42,444 bases of DNA from the NCBI GenBank assembly GCA_019634275.1, contig JAHQVP010000354.1, positions 1 through 42,444 on the forward strand, read 5' to 3'. The notes under the pieces are model-generated. The model saw only the letters and a list, made by a program, of their open reading frames with translations. It did no database searches and had not been told where the DNA came from. Shown here piece by piece: positions 8,376 to 15,205 of this stretch (its first letter is position 1; the number at the start of each line of letters is the position of its first letter). The translations under genes were made by a program, and so were the position numbers. Source of the stretch: Saprospiraceae bacterium (GTDB lineage Bacteria > Bacteroidota > Bacteroidia > Chitinophagales > Saprospiraceae).

Positions 8376-9113
8376 ATGAAAACAGTGTTTAAGGGATTGT
8401 TAGTTGCCTCCATAGTTCTGGCGATTGGGTGCAACAAAGACAGTGATGATGACGGCCCTGATACCGCCAGTCTAGTGCTTGATTTTTCCTTCAAGTCAGG
8501 AGCGGAGGATGTCGCCTTGGGAGAGACCTATACCATTAATGGTACTGCGATCGATTTTGAAGCAATCAACTACTACGTGGGGGGATTGAAGCTGACCCAG
8601 GAAAATGGCAATACGGTTGATATTGGCAATCAATACCTTTTGGCTGGCATTGGCAATACAGCGTCGTTGCAAGGCACCCTCGAGATCAGTAATTTTTCGG
8701 ATGCTGTATTTTTTGTCGGCGTGGATGAGACCACCAATGCGCAAACAGAGGCCGATTTTACCAGTCGTCCGCCTGGAGACCCCCTTGGCATTCAAGACCC
8801 CGCCATGCACTGGAATTGGATGACCGGGTACAAGTTCTTGCGGATTGATGGGAATGTGGATGTAGATGGAGACGGCACAACAGAGACTCCGGTCGCATAT
8901 CACTTGGGATCTGCTGCGATGTTGAAAAATCTCTCCTTTACGGAGACCATAAGCATAAGCAAAGGCGCAAATACCGTCACTTTCGAACTTGATTTGGCAA
9001 AACTATTTGCCAATGTGGACCTCACGACCGAGCTGGACACTCATACGGGCAATAATCTCCCTTTGGCCGAAAGACTTCGTGACAATCTGGAGCAAGCCCT
9101 GGATCTTAAATGA
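8376..9113 (+). CDS. MbnP-family (putative copper-binding) lipoprotein 2
   Basis: A 245-residue lipoprotein (lipobox LAIGC, Cys19), a diverged paralogue of its upstream neighbour with the same layout. It has PLG...MHWNWMTGYKFLRIDG (Trp146, Trp148), an acidic loop DVDGDGTTE (162-170) of calcium-loop type, then YHLGSAAML. This 'W-W-GY-F-G ... HLG' pattern is closer to the usual MbnP consensus than that of copy 1. It is likely held on the outer face of a membrane or in the periplasm. Position: 3 bases after MbnP 1 and 19 bases before the double-cupin gene, so probably one operon. The tandem arrangement may provide two copper sites or two partners for the two di-heme enzymes in the locus; this is inference. 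Confidence 0.85.
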   Translation: MKTVFKGLLVASIVLAIGCNKDSDDDGPDTASLVLDFSFKSGAEDVALGETYTINGTAIDFEAINYYVGGLKLTQENGNTVDIGNQYLLAGIGNTASLQGTLEISNFSDAVFFVGVDETTNAQTEADFTSRPPGDPLGIQDPAMHWNWMTGYKFLRIDGNVDVDGDGTTETPVAYHLGSAAMLKNLSFTETISISKGANTVTFELDLAKLFANVDLTTELDTHTGNNLPLAERLRDNLEQALDLK

Positions 9114-9132
9114 TAGGAAATCGCTGGCCAGC

Positions 9133-9930
9133 ATGAAATTACAGAAGACATTTTACGCAACGATTGGTTTGACCCTCTTGCTGACGTCGCTAATGGCACA
9201 GCAAGAGAATGTCACATCGATCAAACCCATTCTGCTAGACCGATCTGTCTTGTCTGGCGTGGGTTTAGAGAAAGTGCCAATCAAGGACGAGCCAGAGAAA
9301 GATTTTTTTCAGAAGAATATCTACCGTGGCAATCAGTTGAGCGTCTACGTGGTCTCTACTGAAACATGGAGCAACAAAATGACGGATTTTCCTTTTGATG
9401 AATTTGTCTACATGTTGCATGGAGAAGCACTGGTGAAACCTTTGGAGGGAAAGGCGCAACTTTTTCATTCCGGTGACTTCTTTTTTGCCCCCAAAGGATT
9501 CACCGGAGAGTGGGATATCAGGGCAGGAAACAATCTGCACTACGAATTATCGATCATTGCTACTAAAAGAGCAAAAGCAGAAGGGGGATCGCATCAGCTC
9601 GGACATAAGTTATTTGATAGGTCGACACTGTCGGGAGCCCACATCGAATTGGATAGCGACAACCGATATGCGGAGGAATTGCACAAAGGGGTGGAATTGA
9701 CGATTGCACTTATGGCGGAAAAACCCACGCAGAGGTTGATCACAGAATCGAAGAATGACCAATTCATTCACTTGCTTTCGGGACAGTTACAGCTGGAAGA
9801 TCCAGAAGGAAGTCAGCACACGTTTTATAGTGGTGATTTTTTGGTAGTTCCTGAGGGATTTCACGGAAAATGGAACAGCCAAGGCCACGGAATCATTAAA
9901 TACTTGTCAGTCGTGAAGAGCGATGCTTGA
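9133..9930 (+). CDS. Secreted tandem-cupin protein
   Basis: A 265-residue protein taken from the ATG at 9133, which opens a Sec signal peptide (KTFYATIGLTLLLTSLMAQ); the frame extends upstream into the MbnP 2 gene, but those codons look non-native. After the leader come two homologous cupin domains of the Cupin_3/EutQ-like type. The first (about 60-145) contains FDEFVYMLHGEALV and HSGDFFFAPKGFTGEW; the second (about 165-265) contains NDQFIHLLSGQLQL and YSGDFLVVPEGFHGKW. The internal duplication is plain in 'GDF..(A/V)P(K/E)GF.G.W'. The usual His-rich metal motif of cupins is poorly kept, so metal binding is uncertain. No function can be assigned. Its place between MbnP genes and a di-heme peroxidase, and its export signal, suggest a periplasmic role in the same pathway. 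Confidence 0.75.
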   Translation: MKLQKTFYATIGLTLLLTSLMAQQENVTSIKPILLDRSVLSGVGLEKVPIKDEPEKDFFQKNIYRGNQLSVYVVSTETWSNKMTDFPFDEFVYMLHGEALVKPLEGKAQLFHSGDFFFAPKGFTGEWDIRAGNNLHYELSIIATKRAKAEGGSHQLGHKLFDRSTLSGAHIELDSDNRYAEELHKGVELTIALMAEKPTQRLITESKNDQFIHLLSGQLQLEDPEGSQHTFYSGDFLVVPEGFHGKWNSQGHGIIKYLSVVKSDA

Positions 9931-9970
9931 GCAAGATATCGTGAGATGACTATTGAAGATTTGATGAATA

Positions 9971-10963
9971 ATGAATTTTAGTCATCGATTTTCACGGAGG
10001 CAAATTTGGATTTATTCCTTGGCATGGTTGCTTGCCGGCTGCTCAGCGCCAGTTTCATCTGATTTTTTTCCATATCATTTTCCTGAAGTAGACATCCCAT
10101 CGGACAATGCTATAACGGATACGAGAGTGGCCTTGGGTGAGCGGTTATTTTTCGACCCACTCCTCTCGGCAGATACCAGCATTTCGTGCGTGCATTGCCA
10201 TCTGCCAGAATACGCCTTTGCCGATACGACCGCCCTTTCCGATGGGGTTGCAGGTGCATTGGGAAAACGGAATGCCCCAAGCCTCTTCAATCGAGCGTAC
10301 CTGGGATTGATCAACAAGGATGGCGGGGTGAAGAATTTGGATCTGCAGGCCCTGGTGCCGATCGAGGATGAGCACGAGATGGCCCTGCCCGTTCTCAAAC
10401 TGCAGGAGCGGCTGCGAAACGACCGCGAATATCAGGAGATGAGCATGCTGGCTTACGGTAGGCAGCCTGATGCATACGTGGTCACGCGAGCACTTGCCTC
10501 CTATGTGCGTACACTGATCAGCGCAGATGCTCCCTATGATCGTCATTTGCAAGGTGATGCCACGGCGCTTGGGGCAGATGCTCAGGCAGGAATGCACTTG
10601 TTTGAGAGTGATCGACTTGGATGCTGCAATTGTCATGCTGGTGTGTTGTTGACCACCCATGATTTTGCGAACAATGGTTTGTACGAACAGTATGCCGACC
10701 GGGGCAGAGGTCTCATAACGATGGACAGCAGCGATTACGGAAAGTTCAGAATCCCCTCGCTACGAAACGTGTCTTTGACGGCTCCGTATATGCACGACGG
10801 GAGCCTGTCCTCTCTGGATGAGGTGATTGATCATTATGCTTTCTTTGCATCTCGACAGGGGAGAGACGATCGGCTGCGCACCTTTGAGTTGACCGCCATG
10901 GAAAGACAGCAATTGAAAGCATTTCTAGATTCCTTAACGGGCAGCACTGACGGAGCGTATTAG
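9971..10963 (+). CDS. Di-heme cytochrome c peroxidase / MauG-MbnH family lipoprotein (copy 2)
   Basis: A 330-residue lipoprotein (lipobox LLAGC, Cys24) with two c-type heme sites, CVHCH (Cys73-His77) and CCNCH (Cys218-His222; Cys219 is an extra cysteine inside the motif). Family motifs LGERLFFDPLLSAD, LVPIEDEHEM and APYMHDGSL are present. It differs from copy 1 (6454-7548) where the inter-heme Trp of CCP/MauG is expected: the segment reads INKDGGV against FHWDGKF, placing Lys117 at that position. It lies 40 bases after the double cupin and is probably the last gene of the MbnP operon. It may be the MbnH-like enzyme acting on MbnP; a peroxidase or a catalytically altered paralogue are alternatives. 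Confidence 0.9.
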   Translation: MNFSHRFSRRQIWIYSLAWLLAGCSAPVSSDFFPYHFPEVDIPSDNAITDTRVALGERLFFDPLLSADTSISCVHCHLPEYAFADTTALSDGVAGALGKRNAPSLFNRAYLGLINKDGGVKNLDLQALVPIEDEHEMALPVLKLQERLRNDREYQEMSMLAYGRQPDAYVVTRALASYVRTLISADAPYDRHLQGDATALGADAQAGMHLFESDRLGCCNCHAGVLLTTHDFANNGLYEQYADRGRGLITMDSSDYGKFRIPSLRNVSLTAPYMHDGSLSSLDEVIDHYAFFASRQGRDDRLRTFELTAMERQQLKAFLDSLTGSTDGAY

Positions 10964-10983
10964 GCGGGTCTGGAGGCAATAGC

Positions 10984-10991
10984 TACCTTGC
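10984..10991 (+). promoter_or_regulatory. Possible -7 element (TACCTTGC) for the flavodoxin-like gene
   Basis: TACCTTGC lies 9 bases before the ATG at 11001 and resembles TAnnTTTG with one T missing. This would give a very short leader. No TTG -33 box is obvious. Confidence 0.22.
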
Positions 10992-11000
10992 ATTTTAACT

Positions 11001-11513
11001 ATGCAATCGACCATTATCCAGGGAAGTGCCCGCAAAGACGGCCATACACAGCAGATCGCGAAAATCGTGTCTGAAGTCGTAGGCGCGGACATCCTACATC
11101 TGCAAGGAATCAACCTGGCGCCCTACCAATATGATCACCTGTACCCACATGAAGACGATTTTCTTGCCGTCATGGAACGAGTCGTCTCTTGCGAAAATCT
11201 GATTTTCATCACCCCCGTCTACTGGTACGCCATGAGTGGTCTGATGAAGAACTTTTTTGATCGCATAACGGACTGCATCAAAGTCGAAAAGGCAGTAGGC
11301 AAAAAGTTGAAAGACATGAACATGATGGCGATCTCCTGTGGATCGGATTCAGAACCTGTTCCCGGTTTCTTTGTCCCATTTAGAAGAAGTGCAACATACC
11401 TTGGCATGCACTACTTGGGAGATACGCATACCTGGTTGGAGCGTGCGGCTGACGGACCACAAGGCATAGAGAAGTTGCATCAACTGCTTTCCCGCATCAC
11501 AGACAGGCACTAG
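11001..11513 (+). CDS. Flavodoxin-like NAD(P)H-dependent FMN reductase family protein
   Basis: A 170-residue cytosolic protein without signal peptide. It has the FMN phosphate-binding start (IIQGSARKDGHTQQIAKIV, residues 5-23), a central strand and loop FITPVYWYAMSGLMKNFFDRI (about 69-89) that contacts the flavin in this family, and the late motif MAISCGSDSEPVPGF. The length is normal for NADPH-dependent FMN reductase or WrbA-like small flavoproteins. It would use reduced pyridine nucleotide and FMN to reduce quinones, metals or other acceptors; the acceptor is unknown. It follows di-heme peroxidase copy 2 by 37 bases on the same strand. A separate promoter is possible (TACCTTG just upstream), so membership of the MbnP operon is uncertain. 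Confidence 0.82.
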   Translation: MQSTIIQGSARKDGHTQQIAKIVSEVVGADILHLQGINLAPYQYDHLYPHEDDFLAVMERVVSCENLIFITPVYWYAMSGLMKNFFDRITDCIKVEKAVGKKLKDMNMMAISCGSDSEPVPGFFVPFRRSATYLGMHYLGDTHTWLERAADGPQGIEKLHQLLSRITDRH

Positions 11514-11568
11514 TGGCTTGCACCACTTCACACCTCGATCACGCTTTAAAACCCAACGTGGAGATGGC

Positions 11569-12768
11569 TTAGACCGAATATTTAGTGGTCATAATCATCA
11601 TGGGTAAGCCATCCAAATCGTGGTAGAATGGATGATATCGATCTGTGTCGTAATGCTTTTCGACATCGACCACTTTGCTCATGCTGGTCACCGTGCTGAT
11701 GGGCACACTCCCGTACTGCCCGTGTTGGAGACACACCAATTTGCCACTTTCGCCATTCTTGATGAGATCAAATGCCAAAGTCCCATAGGCCATTGGTACG
11801 ATGGCGTCCATCGCATCAGGATCTCCACATCGCACCATATAGCCGAGTCGTTGGCTGATGGTATTGATGCGCCTGCCTTTGTTGAATTTAGGTGAAAGCT
11901 CTTTTATTTTGTTTGAGACAAGGTCGCCGATGCCTCCCAATTTGGCATGACCATATGCATCCTTTTCATCATCGGAAAACATCATATCACCTCCGGCAAT
12001 TTGAGCGCCCTCTGATACCAGTACTATCGAATAGTTGCTGGGATTGTCGTAACGATCCTGCACCAACAACTCAGTGAGTTTCTCAATGTCAAACTGATGC
12101 TCAGGAATGACACAGCGATGCGCCGCCCCGGCCATGGTGGGCAGCATGGCGGTGAATCCTGCATATCGGCCAAATACCTCCAAAACGGCGATCCGCTCAT
12201 GCGAACCAACGGAGGTCCGTAAGTTGTTGATCAACGAGATCGTACGCGAGATGCAAGTACTGAATCCTATGCAATAGTCTGTACCCGGTACATCATTGTC
12301 CATTGTCTTTGGAATGGCATTTACTTTGACGCCCTGGTCATTCAGATGTACTGCATAGCTCAGGGTGTCATCTCCTCCCGTGGCAATCAGATGATCAATT
12401 CCAATCCATTCGAGGTTTTTGATCACCTCCGGCGTCAGGTCATTGATTTCATCTTGATAAGTATCCTTCAAGTGTTCTGGGACCATGGCCTTGGCTACCT
12501 TACTTGGCTTCGTCCGGCTGGTATGCAAGAATGTTCCTCCCGTACGCGCCGCCTTATCTACGACTTGCTTGGTTAGTTCGATAAAGTTTGCACTGTTGTC
12601 GTAGTCCTTATCTCGAATCACGTCAATAATACCGCCCCATCCTCTGCGGAGGCCGATGACTTTATATCCTTCACGGACTGCTCTGATGGTTACTGCGCGA
12701 ATTGCTGGATTCAACCCCGGGACATCTCCGCCGCCGGTCAGGATTCCAATCACCCCTTTATTTGCCAT
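11569..12768 (-). CDS. Phosphofructokinase with pyrophosphate-type active-site residues
   Basis: A 399-residue PfkA-superfamily enzyme phosphorylating fructose 6-phosphate in glycolysis. Motifs: GGGDVPGLNPAIRAV (12-26), ATGGDDTLSYA (129-139), PKTMDNDVPGTDYCIGF (153-169). Two positions decide the phosphoryl donor. The residue equal to E. coli Gly104 is Asp134 (GGDDT), and that equal to Gly124 is Lys154 (PKT). In the family, Asp and Lys there mark PPi-dependent enzymes, which work in both directions. Asp157 is the catalytic base. The size fits the longer PPi- or atypical ATP-group enzymes. It lies 133 bases downstream of cutA on the same strand and probably has its own promoter. Donor choice is inferred from two residues and not proven. 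Confidence 0.88.
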   Translation of the reverse strand: MANKGVIGILTGGGDVPGLNPAIRAVTIRAVREGYKVIGLRRGWGGIIDVIRDKDYDNSANFIELTKQVVDKAARTGGTFLHTSRTKPSKVAKAMVPEHLKDTYQDEINDLTPEVIKNLEWIGIDHLIATGGDDTLSYAVHLNDQGVKVNAIPKTMDNDVPGTDYCIGFSTCISRTISLINNLRTSVGSHERIAVLEVFGRYAGFTAMLPTMAGAAHRCVIPEHQFDIEKLTELLVQDRYDNPSNYSIVLVSEGAQIAGGDMMFSDDEKDAYGHAKLGGIGDLVSNKIKELSPKFNKGRRINTISQRLGYMVRCGDPDAMDAIVPMAYGTLAFDLIKNGESGKLVCLQHGQYGSVPISTVTSMSKVVDVEKHYDTDRYHPFYHDLDGLPMMIMTTKYSV

Positions 12769-12901
12769 GTTTTTGTGTGTTTATGTATTTGCACTAATTT
12801 TCAGAAGGCGTTGAAAGTAATGAAATACATGGATATGCCTATTGCCAAAAAGGCGGAGAATTGCCGTTGAACCGATAAAATAGAAAATCGACTGGGGTTG
12901 C
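12769..12901. other. Intergenic region between cutA and the PPi-type phosphofructokinase
   Basis: 133 bases on the way from the end of cutA to the phosphofructokinase start. It is AT-rich near the start codon, as promoters are, but no clean TAnnTTTG element, riboswitch or terminator was recognised. Confidence 0.3.
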
Positions 12902-13213
12902 CTACCGGACGGATTTCTCCACCCAGGATACGTAACGTTCGTTGCCATCCATCGCCCAATCTACGATACAGGGTACTTCGTAGGGATGAAGTTCAATTAG
13001 GCGGGCGCGGATGCCAGGGATGAGCGTGTTCGTCGTTTTGAGATGCGCAGCGATTTCTTTTTCCTCCTGCATTTGCCCTTCCCATGAATACAGGGAGGAA
13101 ATGGGAAATAGATTTCCACAAGCGATTAATTTTTCTGCCAAAAGCTGTCGGACGATCTCTTTGGCCACCTCCTCACTGGGGAAAGTGACGTACACGATGT
13201 GTACGTTGCTCAA
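12902..13213 (-). CDS. cutA: CutA divalent-ion tolerance protein
   Basis: A 103-residue protein with the CutA fold signatures: VYVTFPSEEVAKEIV near the start, LIACGNLFPISSLYSWEG (29-46) and HPYEVPCIVDW (76-86). CutA forms tight trimers and is linked to copper and other metal tolerance, though its biochemical job is unsettled. The start is taken as TTG at 13213, because homology begins there and the TTG overlaps the pfkA stop as TTGA, a form of translational coupling; the longer frame to 13318 lies within pfkA coding and adds no CutA-like sequence. It is third in the kinase-pfkA-cutA unit. Coupling a metal-tolerance gene to glycolytic genes is unexplained. Confidence 0.88.
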   Translation of the reverse strand: MSNVHIVYVTFPSEEVAKEIVRQLLAEKLIACGNLFPISSLYSWEGQMQEEKEIAAHLKTTNTLIPGIRARLIELHPYEVPCIVDWAMDGNERYVSWVEKSVR

Positions 13214-14190
13214 CTTAAGATGCTTGGGAGTGACAAAATGTTGCTGTCTATGGGTTTCAGTTTTTTGATCGCATCCTTCAATGGTACGTAGACCACTTCG
13301 TTGTTTTGGATTCCACACATCACATTGTGATGTCCGTTGAGCAGCCCTTCTACTGCGCCATGTCCCATCCTTGTGGCCAGCACGCGATCCTGTGCCGTGG
13401 GCGATCCCCCACGTTGCAGATGGCCAATGACCGCTACTTTTGTTTCGTACTGGGTGAACTTCTTCTCCACGATCTTGGCGATGCGGTGGGCATTTCCATT
13501 CTCATTGCCTTCGGCCACGATAATAAGTCCAAACAATTTCTTCTTGAGGGCCATCTTTTCCAGTTGGCCCAGCAGCTCATCAACATCAGTCTCCGACTCC
13601 GGGATTAGGATCCCACTCGCTCCGCTACCTAGGCCAGTATACATGGCTATGTATCCTGAATGTCGACCCATTACTTCCACAAAAAATAATCGATTGTGGG
13701 AGTCTGCCGTATCTCGGATTTTGTCCACTGCATCGATGGCCGTATTGACAGCGGTATCGAATCCGATGGTATAGTCGGTTCCAAAGATGTCGTTGTCGAT
13801 CGTGCCGGGGACGCCCATCATCGGAAAGTCAAATTCGGACTGAAAAATCTGCGCACCAGTGAAAGTTCCATTTCCGCCAATGGCAACGACGGCATCGATA
13901 TCATTGGCGATCAGTGTCTGATGTGCCTGTTTTCGACCTGCCTTGTTCATAAATTCCTTACTGCGCGCGGTCTTGAGCGTGGTGCCTCCCTTATGGATGA
14001 TGTTAGCAACATCGCCTTTTTCCAGACGGATTATTTCGCCGTTAATCATCCCCTGGTAGCCATTGTAGATCCCATAGACGTGGAGGTCATGAAAATTGCC
14101 GGTCCGGACTACCGCTCGAATCGCCGCATTCATTCCCGGAGCGTCACCCCCTGAACACAATACTGCAATCCGCTTTATCTTATCTGCCAT
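13210..14190 (-). CDS. pfkA: ATP-dependent 6-phosphofructokinase (canonical type)
   Basis: Taken from the ATG at 14190 (326 residues, the usual PfkA length); an in-frame start at 14229 adds 13 residues before MADKIKRIAVLCSGGDAPG. It converts fructose 6-phosphate and ATP to fructose 1,6-bisphosphate. Gly108 and Gly129 (VPGTIDND) match E. coli Gly104 and Gly124, the ATP-type signature, and Asp132 is the catalytic base. One oddity: the GGDGS motif reads GGNGT, so Asn107 replaces the Asp that contacts Mg-ATP in E. coli (Asp103). The 5' end overlaps the upstream kinase by 11 bases, and the stop overlaps cutA's TTG. A second, PPi-type phosphofructokinase lies just downstream. Confidence 0.93.
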   Translation of the reverse strand: MADKIKRIAVLCSGGDAPGMNAAIRAVVRTGNFHDLHVYGIYNGYQGMINGEIIRLEKGDVANIIHKGGTTLKTARSKEFMNKAGRKQAHQTLIANDIDAVVAIGGNGTFTGAQIFQSEFDFPMMGVPGTIDNDIFGTDYTIGFDTAVNTAIDAVDKIRDTADSHNRLFFVEVMGRHSGYIAMYTGLGSGASGILIPESETDVDELLGQLEKMALKKKLFGLIIVAEGNENGNAHRIAKIVEKKFTQYETKVAVIGHLQRGGSPTAQDRVLATRMGHGAVEGLLNGHHNVMCGIQNNEVVYVPLKDAIKKLKPIDSNILSLPSILS

Positions 14191-15034
14191 GGTGTTGTGA
14201 TTTTTGATGGTACTTAGCAAGCCCTTCAATGGGCCGACGAACTACCGTACCCAGTGTCAAGCCTGCTGCTCTTAATTGGTCTCGTAAAGAATCGCAAAAA
14301 TAGAAAGCTATCGAACCCACAAAGTGAATTTTATGTAAACTTTTATATCGCAAAAGGTGCGAATGTATAAATTCTTGAAATTCTGTAGCTACTAAGGTTT
14401 TAATGGAGGCATGATCGCGATTCTCAATGGCATGTCGGGCAAAAGATGCAATGAAACGATTTGGAGCGGGATGAGCATAGAGTTGGGGAACCAATTGTTC
14501 GGGCGGGGGAATGACTGTTTTAAGTGTACGATGCAAATCCGGAGGCAATTGCTCATAGTAATAGGCTTTTAACAGTCTTCGACCGATGGATATTCCGGAC
14601 CCTTCGTCCGCCAGGAGATATCCAAGATTGACACCCCTTCCGATGATTTCACCCTGTCTAAATTGGCAGACATTGCTGCCCGTACCAAGAATGGCTACTA
14701 CTCCTTCGTCTACCTCTTCGCCGAACAACGACCTTGCGGCTCCTAAGATGTCTGACCCAACGAATACCGATATGGATCCGGACATCTCGCGAAAGCATGC
14801 CCTGACCCGCTCTATGGCTTCTGGCCCATTCACTCCTGTGCCGTAGTAGTGAATGGCATCAATGCTGTGCTCGGGCAGTGATTTCTCGATAGTCTCGACC
14901 ATACCCAGACCTACAGATTTGTCGTTTGCCGTAGGATTGAAACCACCTGTAGTAAAGTGGTGAATCTCGCCCTTCTGAATTAAAGCCCAATCTGCCGAGG
15001 TCGACCCAATGTCGCCAATGAGGAGCGTCTTCAT
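14180..15034 (-). CDS. BadF/BadG/BcrA/BcrD-type ATPase, probable N-acetylglucosamine kinase
   Basis: A 284-residue protein taken from the ATG at 15034, where the ASKHA phosphate-1 motif begins at once (LLIGDIGSTSADWALI, residues 4-19); the longer frame to 15160 adds 42 residues without family likeness. Phosphate-2 (ILGTGSNVCQF) and the adenosine region (YLLADEGSGISIGRRLLKAY) are clear. The family phosphorylates amino sugars such as GlcNAc in many Bacteroidota; other members activate dehydratases through an Fe-S cluster, but the CxxxC cluster residues of those are not seen. It lies upstream of pfkA with an 11-base overlap, so sugar phosphorylation and glycolysis appear to be co-expressed. The exact substrate is inferred. 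Confidence 0.84.
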   Translation of the reverse strand: MKTLLIGDIGSTSADWALIQKGEIHHFTTGGFNPTANDKSVGLGMVETIEKSLPEHSIDAIHYYGTGVNGPEAIERVRACFREMSGSISVFVGSDILGAARSLFGEEVDEGVVAILGTGSNVCQFRQGEIIGRGVNLGYLLADEGSGISIGRRLLKAYYYEQLPPDLHRTLKTVIPPPEQLVPQLYAHPAPNRFIASFARHAIENRDHASIKTLVATEFQEFIHSHLLRYKSLHKIHFVGSIAFYFCDSLRDQLRAAGLTLGTVVRRPIEGLAKYHQKSQHHGR

Positions 15035-15205
15035 ACTAGGGCGTAGATTTTGCAAGTGCAGCGGCAGGAGTGCCAGATAGTCCCGATCCGTATATTCATC
15101 CTTGATCCCATTTGAGGGCATTTGCAGATGCAAGGTATGGCGCTCGTTACAAATGCCCATAAATCCTGACGAATCTGTCTATGTTTGTTCTTCAAACACT
15201 TGCAT
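15035..15205. other. Divergent promoter region between the BadF-type kinase and 3-hydroxyacyl-CoA dehydrogenase
   Basis: 171 bases with starts pointing outward. An exact TAnnTTTG element for the plus-strand gene lies at its right end. No clear element was found for the kinase, and no riboswitch or small ORF is supported. Confidence 0.4.
15180..15187 (+). promoter_or_regulatory. -7 promoter element (TATGTTTG) of the 3-hydroxyacyl-CoA dehydrogenase gene
   Basis: TATGTTTG is an exact match to the Bacteroidota -7 box TAnnTTTG and lies 18 bases before the ATG at 15206, giving a leader of roughly 12 bases. It supports that start over the frame's first ATG at 15185, which overlaps the element. A clear TTG -33 box is not present. 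Confidence 0.42.

Noticed and set aside
9133-9930. Double cupin as a ureidoglycine aminohydrolase
   Set aside because: The fold is similar, but there is an export leader, the metal motif is unclear and no purine-breakdown genes are nearby.
14180-15034. BadF-type gene as a dehydratase activator
   Set aside because: The cluster-binding cysteines of activators are not seen, and the length and context fit a sugar kinase better.
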